Below, in pieces: positions 15,927-25,303 of a stretch of DNA of 64,000 nucleotides (within the stretch, counting starts at the first letter, position 1; each line of letters starts with the position of its first letter). Both the position numbers and the translations under genes were made by a program. Under the pieces are notes generated by a model that saw nothing but the letters and a program-made list of their open reading frames with translations, ran no database searches and was not told the origin of the DNA. The DNA comes from Flavobacterium solisilvae (GTDB lineage: Bacteria > Bacteroidota > Bacteroidia > Flavobacteriales > Flavobacteriaceae): NCBI RefSeq assembly GCF_012911605.1, contig NZ_JAAMPT010000204.1, forward strand, positions 1 through 64,000. Direction: 5' to 3'.

Positions 15927-16805
15927 ATGGAAATAACGCAGGAACAATCGGCTATAAAAGCAACCTATTTTAGTTTAATAGGAAATGCTGGTTTGGCTTT
16001 GGTAAAAGGTTTAGCCGGAGTTTTCGGGAATTCTTATGCCTTGATTGCTGACGCGATTGAATCGACTACCGATATTTTTTCGTCTTTCTTGGTGTTATTT
16101 GGTTTAAAATATTCTAACAAACCTGCCGATGAAAATCATCCGTATGGTCATGGAAGAGCAGAGCCATTGATAACGTTTATCGTGGTTGGTTTTTTGATAA
16201 CCTCAGCAACCATAATTGCTTATGAAAGCATTGAAAACATTAGAACGCCACACGAAGCACCAAAATCTTGGACATTAATCATACTAACGATTATCATTCT
16301 TTGGAAAGAGTTTTCGTTTAGAAAAGTGATGAAACGCGGTATTGAAACCAATAGTTCCTCACTAAAAGCCGATGCTTGGCATCATCGTAGCGATGCTATT
16401 ACTTCGGTTGCAGCATTTATTGGAATATCGATAGCGTTGATTTTTGGCGATGGTTACGAGTCTGCCGATGATTGGGCTGCGCTTTTTGCCTCAGGATTTA
16501 TTCTTTACAACAGTTATTTGATTTTTAGACCAGCTTTAGGCGAAATCATGGACGAACATCTCTATGATGATTTGATATTGGAAATTAGAGAAGTTTCACA
16601 TCAAGTTGAAGGCGTAATTGATACCGAAAAATGCTTCATCAGAAAAGCTGGAATGAAATATCATGTGGATTTACATGCAACGGTTGATGCTACTATTTCT
16701 GTAAAAGAAGGTCACGATATTGCTCATTTATTGAAAGACACATTGCGTGCCAAAATTCCACAATTAGGTCACGTTTTGATACATATTGAACCCAATGAAT
16801 TCTAA
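15927..16805 (+). CDS. Cation diffusion facilitator metal transporter
   Basis: About 292 residues, inner membrane. CDF proteins export Zn2+, Fe2+, Co2+ or Mn2+ in exchange for protons. The metal-site motif DAIESTTD is in TM2 and HHRSD (WHHRSDAIT) is in TM5. NHPYGHGRAEP after TM2 is the family loop, and a C-terminal cytoplasmic domain (from ~200) contains HVDLHATVD. ATG at 15927 is preferred to the TTG one codon before. It overlaps the start of the GAPDH gene by 11 bases, suggesting translational coupling. The metal cannot be told from sequence alone. Confidence 0.9.
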   Translation: MEITQEQSAIKATYFSLIGNAGLALVKGLAGVFGNSYALIADAIESTTDIFSSFLVLFGLKYSNKPADENHPYGHGRAEPLITFIVVGFLITSATIIAYESIENIRTPHEAPKSWTLIILTIIILWKEFSFRKVMKRGIETNSSSLKADAWHHRSDAITSVAAFIGISIALIFGDGYESADDWAALFASGFILYNSYLIFRPALGEIMDEHLYDDLILEIREVSHQVEGVIDTEKCFIRKAGMKYHVDLHATVDATISVKEGHDIAHLLKDTLRAKIPQLGHVLIHIEPNEF

Positions 16806-17790
16806 AATTACTATTTCCATAAACGGTTTCGGGCGAATTGGACGAAATTTATTTCGATTGCTACTAAATCATCCTGATATTGAAGTGGTTGCTATCAACG
16901 ACATTGCCGACAATCGAACGATGGCACATTTAACGAAGTATGATAGTATTCACGGTGTTTTGCCATATGATGTCACTTTTGATGAAAATCATATTATCGT
17001 TGATGGAAAAAAATATGCTTTCTTTCACGAAAAAGAAATTAGTAATTTGCAATGGAAAAACATCGATTTTGTTGTTGAAAGTACGGGGAAATACAAAACA
17101 TTTGAAGAAATCAACAAACACATTATTGCTGGTGCAAAGCGAGTAATTCTTTCCGCTCCAAGCGAAGTTCCCGAAATTAAAACCGTAGTTCTTGGTGTAA
17201 ATGAAAATATATTAGACGGAACAGAATTAATTGTTTCAAATGCAAGTTGTACTACGAATAATGCTGCTCCAATGATACAAGTTATCAACGAACTTTGTGG
17301 CATTGAACAAGCTTATATAACCACGGTTCACTCCTACACCACCGATCAAAGTTTGCATGATCAACCCCATAAAGATTTACGCCGTGCTCGTGGAGCAAGC
17401 CAATCTATTGTTCCAACCACAACTGGAGCAGCAAAAGCTTTGACAAAAATTTTTCCAGAAATGGATGGAAAAATTGGTGGAAGTGGAATTCGTGTTCCTG
17501 TTCCCGATGGTTCGCTAACCGACATCACTTGTTATGTAAAAAAAGAAGTTACTATCGATGAAATCAATCATGCATTCAAATTAGCTTCAGAAAACAAATT
17601 AAAGGGAATTCTTGCTTATACTGAAGATCCAATTGTTTCGGTAGATATTTTAGGCAACAGAAATTCCTGTCTTTTTGATGCTCAATTAACGTCAGTCATC
17701 GATAAAATGGTCAAAGTTGTAGGTTGGTATGATAACGAAATTGGCTACTCTTCACGAATAATTGATTTAATTGTTTTGTTAAAAAAATAA
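16795..17790 (+). CDS. gap: Type I glyceraldehyde-3-phosphate dehydrogenase
   Basis: Converts glyceraldehyde-3-phosphate to 1,3-bisphosphoglycerate with NAD(P). The N-terminal nucleotide motif is INGFGRIGRNLFR, the catalytic cysteine is in SNASCTTNN (C152 from this start), and the base is in TTVHSYT (H179). The C-terminus has WYDNEIGYSSR. The ATG at 16795 gives the usual MNSKITISINGFGR start; a TTG three codons upstream is less likely. It overlaps the CDF gene. Flavobacteria often have more than one GAPDH, so whether this is the glycolytic or gluconeogenic form is open. Confidence 0.93.
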   Translation: MNSKITISINGFGRIGRNLFRLLLNHPDIEVVAINDIADNRTMAHLTKYDSIHGVLPYDVTFDENHIIVDGKKYAFFHEKEISNLQWKNIDFVVESTGKYKTFEEINKHIIAGAKRVILSAPSEVPEIKTVVLGVNENILDGTELIVSNASCTTNNAAPMIQVINELCGIEQAYITTVHSYTTDQSLHDQPHKDLRRARGASQSIVPTTTGAAKALTKIFPEMDGKIGGSGIRVPVPDGSLTDITCYVKKEVTIDEINHAFKLASENKLKGILAYTEDPIVSVDILGNRNSCLFDAQLTSVIDKMVKVVGWYDNEIGYSSRIIDLIVLLKK

Positions 17791-17826
17791 TCTTTTTATA
17801 TTTATTGTTTTAAAATCTAAAACAAA

Positions 17827-20031
17827 TTGAAGAAAGTCATCTTATTGCTTCTTTTCACGACCATCGTTTTTGGTCAAAAAAATGCTATCAATAAAATTGA
17901 CAGTGTAGCTTATTATATAAAATTGGCAGATTTTTATAAGCAAAAAAACAACTATAAGCTATCGCTTTCTAATGCTAATAATGCATTGGAGTTTGCTTCA
18001 AAAAACAAAGATGCTAAAAATAAAGCACTGGCTTACACATCATTAGGAACAAGTTATTTTGAACTTAAAAAAATAAACGATGCGATTGCAGCCTTTTCAA
18101 AAAGCATAAAAGAGCTTTCTACTTTACCTATTTCCTCAGATCTTGCTTTGAGTTATTACAAACTCGGAATGTGTCATATGAGTTTAGAAGAATATGTTCG
18201 TGCAGAAGCTTACATCAATAAATCGCAAGAAATTTATAGTGCTTTGAAAATTGAAAATCAAGAACTGATTGATTTACAGAAAGGAATTATTTACAAAACA
18301 AAAGGCAAAGTAAAATTAGCCACAGAACTTTTTAACAACATCATTTCTAAACCCGATTCGCAAGATAGTTTTAAAACAAAAGCTGAAGCATTATATCAAT
18401 TAGGAATAATTGAAAGTAAAAATAATCGATACAATCTTGCACTTAATTATTTGAATCGTGCTTTAGAAAAAAACAAAATAGATGTTAATACTGAGCAGCG
18501 AATTAAAATTTTATATGCGCTAAGCAAAGCAAATGACAAATTGTTAAATCTAAAAGATTCCTATCGTTATCTAAAAGAACATGTTACGCTTAGAGATAGT
18601 TTATCAAAATTGAACAATATTCGTCTTGATGCAAACGATTATTATTCCATCAAAGAAAATGAACGAATTGATTTATTTGCACAACTAAATAAAGAAAGCG
18701 AAGCACAGCAAAAGACAAATCAATTCATGAAGTTGATTGCCATTTTAGCGATTGCTTTAATCTCAATTCTGTCGCTTTTGAGTTTGTCATTATACAAAAA
18801 CAACATCATTAGAACACAGTCAAACAAATTACTTCAAGAGAAAAACAGCGAACTAGAAATAGCAAAAGAAAAAGCCGAAAAAGCATCGCAAGCACGTGCC
18901 GATTTCTTATCAACTGTTAGTCATGAACTTAGAACTCCACTGAATGCCATCAACGGAATTACCCATTTATTGATAGAAGAAAATCCAAAAGAAAGCCAAA
19001 TTCACTATTTGAATTCGCTAAAATTTTCTGGAAATTACCTATTGACATTCATTAATGAAATTCTTGAAATCAACCGAATAGAATCAAATAACATTGAAGT
19101 TGAAAACATCGATTTTAACTTAAAAGATTTGCTTCTAAACATTAAAGACTCGCTACAAGAATTGGCAAAAGTCAACAACAATAATTTTGTATTAGAAATT
19201 GACGAAAAAGTTCCTAATGCTGTTATAAGCGATCCAACAAAACTTTCACAAATTTTTATTAATCTGATAAACAATGCTTTAAAATTCACTAAAAATGGTG
19301 ATGTAAAAGTACTGGTGGAACTTTTTGGAATAAACGAAAATGTAGCAACCATTCATTTTGAAGTAATTGATACAGGAATTGGTATTGCGCCAGAAAAGCA
19401 ACAAACCATTTTTGACAGCTTTTCGCAAGGTTCAATAGAAATCAACCGAAAATATGGCGGAACTGGTTTAGGATTAGCCATTGTAAAAAAATTAGTCGAT
19501 TTACTTGGCGGTTCGATAACGTTACAAAGTGAATTAAACAAAGGTTCTTCTTTCTATTTTGATTTGGAAATGAAAGTTAGCACTCGAAAATTTGATTTAG
19601 AAAAAGAAATAGAACTTGAAATTCCGCTTGATTACAACGAAGAAATTTTGGCTAACAAACACGTTTTAATCGTTGAAGACAACAAAATCAACCAAATGAT
19701 TACCAAAAAAATGGTGGAGAAAAAAGGTATGCTTACGTCAATAATTGACAATGGTGAAGATGCTGTTGAAGCCATTAGAAGTGAAAATAACTTTGATTTA
19801 ATCTTGATGGATGTTCATTTACCTGGTATCAACGGTACAATTGCAACTAAAGAAATTAGGAAATTCAACAAAAAAATCCCGGTTATCGCTTTAACTGCTA
19901 TTTCGCTAAATGAAAATCGGGATATATTGCTTTCTTTTGGAATGAATGATGTAGTTACTAAACCTTTTGATCCTGTTAATTTTTATAACGTAATTGCCAA
20001 AGTTCTTAGTAAGTCAAAATCAATTGCTTAA
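17827..20031 (+). CDS. TPR-linked hybrid sensor histidine kinase
   Basis: 734 residues. Signal peptide (LLLLFTTIVFGQ), then TPR helices to about 260 in the periplasm, one TM segment near 300-325 (LIAILAIALISILSLLSLSL), and a coiled coil. HisKA has phospho-acceptor H366 in STVSHELRTPLN. HATPase_c has NLINNALKFT, DTGIGIAPEKQ and GGTGLGLAIVKK. A C-terminal receiver has D662 in LILMDVHLPG and the conserved lysine in TKPFDP. The start is TTG, since no ATG lies near the signal peptide. The stimulus is unknown and no adjacent DNA-binding partner is seen. Its 3' end overlaps the convergent punA by 26 bases. Confidence 0.88.
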   Translation: MKKVILLLLFTTIVFGQKNAINKIDSVAYYIKLADFYKQKNNYKLSLSNANNALEFASKNKDAKNKALAYTSLGTSYFELKKINDAIAAFSKSIKELSTLPISSDLALSYYKLGMCHMSLEEYVRAEAYINKSQEIYSALKIENQELIDLQKGIIYKTKGKVKLATELFNNIISKPDSQDSFKTKAEALYQLGIIESKNNRYNLALNYLNRALEKNKIDVNTEQRIKILYALSKANDKLLNLKDSYRYLKEHVTLRDSLSKLNNIRLDANDYYSIKENERIDLFAQLNKESEAQQKTNQFMKLIAILAIALISILSLLSLSLYKNNIIRTQSNKLLQEKNSELEIAKEKAEKASQARADFLSTVSHELRTPLNAINGITHLLIEENPKESQIHYLNSLKFSGNYLLTFINEILEINRIESNNIEVENIDFNLKDLLLNIKDSLQELAKVNNNNFVLEIDEKVPNAVISDPTKLSQIFINLINNALKFTKNGDVKVLVELFGINENVATIHFEVIDTGIGIAPEKQQTIFDSFSQGSIEINRKYGGTGLGLAIVKKLVDLLGGSITLQSELNKGSSFYFDLEMKVSTRKFDLEKEIELEIPLDYNEEILANKHVLIVEDNKINQMITKKMVEKKGMLTSIIDNGEDAVEAIRSENNFDLILMDVHLPGINGTIATKEIRKFNKKIPVIALTAISLNENRDILLSFGMNDVVTKPFDPVNFYNVIAKVLSKSKSIA

Positions 20032-20818
20032 TCAACTGTCTTACATGAGGTTCAGCTTCGCGTGCTGCTTCAAGAACTTCTTCATGAGTAATAGTTTCAA
20101 TGGCTTCTTCGTTACCCATATCAGTAATTACCGATAGCCCAAAAGTTTCTAAATCCATGTGACGAGAAACAATAACTTCGGGAACGGTTGACATTCCAAC
20201 ACAATCGCCACCAAGTGCTTTCACCATTCTATATTCGGCCAGCGTTTCAAAAGTTGGTCCTTGTAAACCAAGATAAACACCATCTTGAACTTCAATATTT
20301 AATTCTTTTGCCAATTCTCTTGCTTTTGCAATCATTTTTTGGCTATACGGTTCGCTCATGTTAACAAATCGTGGTCCAAAACGTTCGTCATTTTTCCCTC
20401 TTAACGGATGTTCTGGCATCATGTTGATATGATCTTTTATCAAAACAATTGAGCCAACTTTATAATTAGGATTAACGCCACCAGAAGCATTTGAAACAAT
20501 CAGTTTAGTTACACCAATATATTTCATCACGCGAACCGGAAAAGTTACTTGTTTCATATCATAACCTTCATAGTAATGAAATCGTCCTTGCATAGCTACC
20601 ACTTTTTTATCGCCAATTGTTCCAAAAACCAACGCACCTTTATGACCTTCAACCGTAGAAACTGGAAAGTTTGGAATTTCATTATATGGCAAAGTATGTT
20701 CTATAACAATATCATCGGTAAAACTTCCTAATCCTGATCCTAGAATTACACCATATTCTGGAGTGAAACCTGTTTTATTCTTTATATATTCAACGGTTTG
20801 CTGTACTTGTTCCCACAT
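20006..20818 (-). CDS. punA: Purine nucleoside phosphorylase
   Basis: Cleaves purine nucleosides with phosphate for salvage. It shows the trimeric PNP family motifs: GVILGSGLGSF (phosphate loop), MQGRFHYYEGYDM, VSNASGGVNP, GPTFETLAEYRM and GMSTVPEVIVSRH, and ITDMGNEE where human PNP has its base-specific Asn. The ATG at 20818 (MWEQVQQTVEY) is preferred to a TTG eight codons upstream. The C-terminus overlaps the convergent kinase gene. A copy of its first codons and upstream region lies at 23377-23590. Confidence 0.92.
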   Translation of the reverse strand: MWEQVQQTVEYIKNKTGFTPEYGVILGSGLGSFTDDIVIEHTLPYNEIPNFPVSTVEGHKGALVFGTIGDKKVVAMQGRFHYYEGYDMKQVTFPVRVMKYIGVTKLIVSNASGGVNPNYKVGSIVLIKDHINMMPEHPLRGKNDERFGPRFVNMSEPYSQKMIAKARELAKELNIEVQDGVYLGLQGPTFETLAEYRMVKALGGDCVGMSTVPEVIVSRHMDLETFGLSVITDMGNEEAIETITHEEVLEAAREAEPHVRQLIKQLILTY

Positions 20819-20842
20819 ATTATAATCTATTTTATTTTTCAA

Positions 20843-21075
20843 CTAATTCACTCTTAATATTTATACACACAACAAAAGCTCAAACTGATTTTACTCGTTG
20901 AGCTTTATTTTTTATTTTTCAAAATACTTAATTTTTCAAATGTAAAACAAATAATTAGAGTTCGCATCGTTTTAACAAAAAAGAAAAATGCCACTAATCC
21001 AATTTAAAAAAACAGAACCTATAAAGTCTTGTCTTCAATTGCCTTAGTGACACTTCCCCAAAAAAATATTATAAT
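20843..21075 (-). promoter_or_regulatory. punA upstream region with hairpin and promoter box
   Basis: On the minus strand, TACATTTG (20944-20937) matches the -7 consensus. Between it and the gene is a hairpin with a perfect 9-bp stem (AAAGCTCAA 20875-20883, TTGAGCTTT 20898-20906). The hairpin is followed by T-rich sequence in both directions, so it may be a terminator or a leader attenuator. Both elements recur in the copy near 23477-23547. Confidence 0.5.
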
Positions 21076-23154
21076 TTACTTCAACTTCATTAATAAATAG
21101 GAAAAAGTTAACGCATTTAATTTTGCCGATTGATCATTGGTTGAAGCACCTGCATGTCCACCTTCGGTATTTTCATAATAAAAAGTTTTATAACCCATAT
21201 CGTTCATTTTGGCTACCATTTTTCGGGCATGACCAGGATGTACTCTATCATCACGAGTGGAAGTTGTAAAGAACACTTCGGGATAATTTACTCCTTGTTT
21301 TAGATTTTGATAAGGAGAATATTTCTTAATATAATCCCATTCTTCTGGAATATCAGGATTTCCATATTCACCCATCCAACTTGCACCAGCCAAAAGCTTG
21401 TTATAGCGTTGCATATCTAATAAAGGAACTTCACAAACTACTGCGTTATACAATTCAGGTCGTTGCGTAAAAGCAACACCAACAAGTAAACCACCATTGC
21501 TTCCTCCCATAATTCCTAAATGTTTAGGAGATGTTACTTTTTTAGCTATTAAATCTTCTGAAACGGCATATAAATCGTTAAAGACATTTTGACGCTTTTC
21601 TTTCAATCCGTCTTGGTGCCATTTTGGACCAAATTCTCCACCACCACGAATGTTAGCCAACACAAAAACACCACCATTTTCTAACCATGCTACGCCATAC
21701 GAAGACGTATAGAATGGTTCCATTGATGCTTCAAATCCACCATAAGCATAAATTAATGTTGGATTTTTACCTTCTGTTTTTAAGTCTTTTGCGGCAACCA
21801 TAAAATAAGGTATCCATGTTCCGTCTTTTGATTTTGCTTTGAATTGCTTCACTTCATATTTGCTTGCATCAAAAAAAGCTGGAAGCGATTTAACAACTTT
21901 CATTTCACTAGTCTTTGTATTGGCTGCATACAATGTTGATGGTGTTATAAAATTTTGAAAGCTAAAAAAATATTCATCAGATGATTCATCGGTAGTTACA
22001 ATCGAAAGTGTTCCAAGATTAGGTGCATCAACTTTTTTACTTGACCATTTTTGATTGTTAAATGAATATATAAAAAATTGACTTGTTACATTGGTTAAAA
22101 CATTAACTATCAAATCATTTTTAGTTGTTGAAACTCCTGCAATACTAGAGAATTCATCGGGTTCGATAACGACTTGAATTTGTTTATTTCCCTTTAATAA
22201 TTCGGTTAAATTTAAACTGATTAAAGTTCCTGATTTATAGGTTTTGGTATTTACAATCCAATCGGATTTTAACTGAACAATAATTTGATTTTTTAAGATG
22301 CCGTTTATTTGAGAATCATCGGGAATGTCTAGTGCAATTACTTTGTTATTATGCCAAAATAGCTTTTGAGTTGAAAAAATTGTCAAAGCTCTCGAAAAAT
22401 AAACATAGCTTTTATTTTCATCGTGAAATACACCACTCCAAACGCCTACATCCGATTGTTTTCCTTTATAAATTAATTGAGCATCTTTTAGTAAAGTTCC
22501 ACGTTTCCATAATTTTGCCATCCTTGAATAACCAGAATCTGTGGTTGTTCCTTCGCCAAAACTTGTTGAAATAACAACTGTATTTTCATCAACATAACTT
22601 GCCCAACCTTTGGCTTCTTCCATATAAAATCCATTTTGGATAAATTGTTTTTTATCGGCATCAAATTCTTTAATAATTACAGCATCACCTCCACCGTTTG
22701 ACAATCCAACTAAAAACTTAGTATAATTAGGACGCAAACCGCTTGCACCTTTGAATACCCATTTTTTATTGTCTTTTTTAGATAATTCATCAATGTCTAA
22801 AAGTGTCTCCCAATTGTATTTTCCTTTTTTATAATCGGATAATAAACATCTTCGCCAAATTCCTCTTTCGTGATTTTTGTCTTTCCAAAAATTGTAAACA
22901 TAATTGCCTTGTATTGAAGGATAAGCAATTTTATCGGAAGAATTATAAATTTCTAAACTTTTATCGTAAATTAGTTTATAATCTTTTTCCTTGCTTAGTT
23001 TTTCTACTGTTGCATCGTTTAGCTTATTTACAAATTCGAGTGATTTTTCACCATCAACGTCTTCCAGCCAAAGGTATTTGTCTTCTTGAGCGTTAACACT
23101 ATTTGCCCCAAAAATAGCTAACAACAGTAAACTATATTTTCTCATTTTATTCAT
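21076..23154 (-). CDS. Prolyl oligopeptidase family serine peptidase (S9A)
   Basis: 692 residues with an N-terminal signal peptide (LLLLAIFGANSVNA), so periplasmic or secreted. The first ~400 residues form the beta-propeller (start YLWLEDVDGEKSLEFV). The C-terminal alpha/beta hydrolase has the nucleophile in MGGSNGGLL (near 550), the aspartate in TSTRDDRVHPGH and the histidine in EGGHAGAS. It cleaves short peptides after proline or related residues. A second ATG three codons in is possible. It is flanked by two copies of the punA upstream region. Confidence 0.92.
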   Translation of the reverse strand: MNKMRKYSLLLLAIFGANSVNAQEDKYLWLEDVDGEKSLEFVNKLNDATVEKLSKEKDYKLIYDKSLEIYNSSDKIAYPSIQGNYVYNFWKDKNHERGIWRRCLLSDYKKGKYNWETLLDIDELSKKDNKKWVFKGASGLRPNYTKFLVGLSNGGGDAVIIKEFDADKKQFIQNGFYMEEAKGWASYVDENTVVISTSFGEGTTTDSGYSRMAKLWKRGTLLKDAQLIYKGKQSDVGVWSGVFHDENKSYVYFSRALTIFSTQKLFWHNNKVIALDIPDDSQINGILKNQIIVQLKSDWIVNTKTYKSGTLISLNLTELLKGNKQIQVVIEPDEFSSIAGVSTTKNDLIVNVLTNVTSQFFIYSFNNQKWSSKKVDAPNLGTLSIVTTDESSDEYFFSFQNFITPSTLYAANTKTSEMKVVKSLPAFFDASKYEVKQFKAKSKDGTWIPYFMVAAKDLKTEGKNPTLIYAYGGFEASMEPFYTSSYGVAWLENGGVFVLANIRGGGEFGPKWHQDGLKEKRQNVFNDLYAVSEDLIAKKVTSPKHLGIMGGSNGGLLVGVAFTQRPELYNAVVCEVPLLDMQRYNKLLAGASWMGEYGNPDIPEEWDYIKKYSPYQNLKQGVNYPEVFFTTSTRDDRVHPGHARKMVAKMNDMGYKTFYYENTEGGHAGASTNDQSAKLNALTFSYLLMKLK

Positions 23155-23244
23155 TTTTAAATTACAAATTTATTTAACGATTAAAATTACAGTTTTTTTT
23201 AAACATTATTTTGAGTATAGGTCATTTATATTTATATTTTCATT

Positions 23245-23394
23245 TTATGTAAGTGGTAATTTTACAAACCATGATGTAAAAGAATCCCACCACGGAAAAC
23301 TAATTTGAAATAGATACAAATAGTGAAATATAACATACAATACCAATACTAATGGGAAAACCCATCTTCCGCTGGTTTGTTTTCTCTTTAACAT
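23245..23394 (-). CDS. Possible small membrane protein (49 aa)
   Basis: ATG at 23394, stop 23247-23245. The product starts MLKRKQTSGRW and continues with a hydrophobic stretch (VFPLVLVLYVIFHYLYLF) and an aromatic tail (FPWWDSFTSW). The pattern of positive N-terminus, one TM and Trp-rich interface is credible for a small inner-membrane protein. It overlaps the punA fragment in another frame. I recognise no family. Confidence 0.4.
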   Translation of the reverse strand: MLKRKQTSGRWVFPLVLVLYVIFHYLYLFQISFPWWDSFTSWFVKLPLT

Positions 23395-23425
23395 AAGCAA
23401 CGGTTTGTTGTACTTTTTCCCACAT
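23377..23425 (-). pseudogene. punA 5' fragment
   Basis: On the minus strand from ATG at 23425 the frame reads MWEKVQQTVAYVKEKT, matching the first 16 residues of punA (MWEQVQQTVEYIKNKT). Similarity then stops and the frame closes after 42 codons. The upstream hairpin (23477-23510) and the CAAATGTA box (23540-23547) are also shared with the punA upstream region, so this is the remnant of a segmental duplication. Confidence 0.75.
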
Positions 23426-23476
23426 GTTTATTTTCTTTTAAATTTCAATAAATTTTTAAATATTGGCGCACAAAAC

Positions 23477-23510
23477 AAAAGCTCAAACTGATTTTGCTCA
23501 CTGAGCTTTT
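23477..23510 (-). repeat. Copy of the punA leader hairpin
   Basis: AAAAGCTCA (23477-23485) pairs with TGAGCTTTT (23502-23510). The 13 bases from AAAGCTCAAACTG onward match copy 1 at 20875, and the loop differs slightly. The stem is kept in both copies. Confidence 0.65.
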
Positions 23511-23696
23511 AGATTATTTTTCCAAAATGTTTAATCAATCAAATGTAAAATGAGAGTTTAAGTGATTTTGGTAAAAAAGAAAAGTATTTTCAACATTAAT
23601 GGCCAACTTTTTTTATTTTTTTAGAAAGTAACAAACTCAAACCACATATTGTATTTAGCCTTGTAATCAATAAGAAATCGTAATGTATAAAATTCC

Positions 23697-23917
23697 TTAG
23701 TACACGACAAAAATAATAAACCAAAGATTATTATGTTTTTAGCCACAGATTCACAGATGAAATTTGATTGTTATAATTAAAAAAATGCTTTGCACTTAAT
23801 TTTGAAGCCTTTATAATTTCGACGAATCGAAATTATCTGTGTCATTTATGTGATTTTAGCTATTTTAAAATATAAATCTGTGCATCTGTGGCAGATATAG
23901 TTTTTGTCGTGTACTAA
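23697..23917. mobile_element. MITE-like palindromic element
   Basis: Perfect 17-bp terminal inverted repeats, TTAGTACACGACAAAAA (23697-23713) and TTTTTGTCGTGTACTAA (23901-23917). Inside are further inverted segments, GCCACAGATTCACAGAT on the left and ATCTGTGCATCTGTGGC on the right. The 221-base unit has no ORF. This fits a non-autonomous element or a large folded intergenic repeat. I see no clear target-site duplication. Confidence 0.7.
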
Positions 23918-23929
23918 AAAAAATTCACA

Positions 23930-24451
23930 TTAGTGTATTTTTCTAAAATAATTATCTAATTGTACGATTTTACCGTCTTTTATTACAAAATCATTGACAG
24001 CATCAATAGAATCTGTTACTCCTTTTTCGTCTTTCCAACTTTCTCTGTAAAAAACGGTTACGTAAGCTTTACTTTTATCTTTAGATTGAACCGATTTCCA
24101 ATCTTTCATATAAATCTTAAATGTACTATTCCAAATCTGACCGAAAAAAGCTTTTAGTTGATCATTAGACATTTTCTGGTCCATGCCATCAAATCGTACT
24201 TGAATCGAATCTCCAAAATAACTTACTGCTTCGTCCATTTTACCAGTTTCCCAAGCTTTTAATGCCGTCAATGCCAACTTTGTATTTTCTGTACTACCAG
24301 TTTCCCAATTATCCGGTTTGTCAATGATATAAGGATAATTTGCAACTGTTGTTTCAGTATTTTTGTTTTTAACAGTTGTTTTGTCACTGTTATTACAACT
24401 GCTAAAAAACAGCAAAGTTGTGAAGAGCGAAAAAAATAAAATTTTTGTCAT
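23930..24451 (-). CDS. SnoaL/NTF2-like lipoprotein
   Basis: 173 residues with a lipobox (LFFSSC, Cys19). After a linker rich in Thr and Asn, the remainder has the cone-like NTF2 pattern: ALTALKAWETGKMDEAVSYF, then strands VRFDG and AYVTVFYRESW, and a final VNDFVIKDGKIVQLDNYF. This fold is used for small-ligand binding or enzymes; nothing identifies a ligand. Probably anchored in the envelope. The similarly oriented secreted protein at 24542-25303 lies upstream and may be co-transcribed. Confidence 0.7.
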   Translation of the reverse strand: MTKILFFSLFTTLLFFSSCNNSDKTTVKNKNTETTVANYPYIIDKPDNWETGSTENTKLALTALKAWETGKMDEAVSYFGDSIQVRFDGMDQKMSNDQLKAFFGQIWNSTFKIYMKDWKSVQSKDKSKAYVTVFYRESWKDEKGVTDSIDAVNDFVIKDGKIVQLDNYFRKIH

Positions 24452-24541
24452 AATAAAATTGTTTTTAATTTATTCATAGAATTAAAAGAGATTTTAAATT
24501 CTATTCAGGTTCATATTTACTTAAATAAGGATAATTTATTA

Positions 24542-25303
24542 TTATTTTTTAACTTTATAACTTAAATCTTCTTTATGCCAACTATATAAATACTCTATTT
24601 TAGAACCCATTTCATATAATTTTTTGATTGCTGTTTTGACATCGTCACCAATTACTTTAGAATTATCATTCAACATTTTGCTAAGACTTTCTCTATTTTT
24701 TTGACTTAAAACAATTGCATAATATTCTGTAGGACAACCTAAACCACTTTTATAAATCGTAAAGTTTGCAACAGCTCCTTGCTTAACAAATGACTCTTTA
24801 ATAGATTTTATAGCATCATAAATCTTTTTTCCGTCTCCAGGTGGAACGTGAATAAAACGAATTTCTGCAAAATTATATCCTTCATAGGTTTCACCTTTTG
24901 GTGTATAGCTTAAATCAGCTATATAATGAAGCATAAAGTTCGTTTCACTACTTAAACATTTATTGTAATCCTCCGATAGTTTTGCAAATTTAGCAGCACC
25001 AATTTTTTCAGAAAATTCTTTATAAGGATTGGTATCTAAATCAGCATAATTTTTAATTCTAGAAATTGATAATGAACTTCCATCTGACAGATGCGAAAAA
25101 CTTGAAGAAAATGGAAATTTATGTTTTTCAAATTCAGCTAATATAGCTTTTCTTGCTGTTACAAAATCTTCTTGTTTAGAAGGCTTTACCCAATACTGCT
25201 CAACATAAAACATGGCATCCTGAGCAAAAGTTGTAGCACAACTGAACATAAATAACATCACTACTAGCAATGAGTTTTTAAAAGATAATTTTTTTGTTTT
25301 CAT
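24542..25303 (-). CDS. Secreted protein with two similar alpha/beta halves
   Basis: 253 residues with a signal peptide (LLVVMLFMFSCATTFAQ). The mature part has two similar halves, starting around MFYVEQYWVKPSKQEDFV and FAEIRFIHVPPGDGKKIYDAIKS. Each has a strand, a lysine-rich helix and a later strand, as in dimeric alpha/beta barrel (ABM/NIPSNAP-like) proteins. I do not recognise a specific family or function. The upstream gap of 240 bases to the kinase gene holds a small hairpin (TCAAAGT/ACTTTGA near 25348-25367). Confidence 0.6.
   Translation of the reverse strand: MKTKKLSFKNSLLVVMLFMFSCATTFAQDAMFYVEQYWVKPSKQEDFVTARKAILAEFEKHKFPFSSSFSHLSDGSSLSISRIKNYADLDTNPYKEFSEKIGAAKFAKLSEDYNKCLSSETNFMLHYIADLSYTPKGETYEGYNFAEIRFIHVPPGDGKKIYDAIKSIKESFVKQGAVANFTIYKSGLGCPTEYYAIVLSQKNRESLSKMLNDNSKVIGDDVKTAIKKLYEMGSKIEYLYSWHKEDLSYKVKK

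Larger units (their letters stand above)
23155..23929. other. Long intergenic region: duplicated punA 5' region and MITE-like element
   Basis: Contains a 49-codon membrane ORF (23245-23394), a punA 5' fragment with its upstream region (23377-23590), and a palindromic element (23697-23917). Nothing else coding is visible. Confidence 0.6.
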
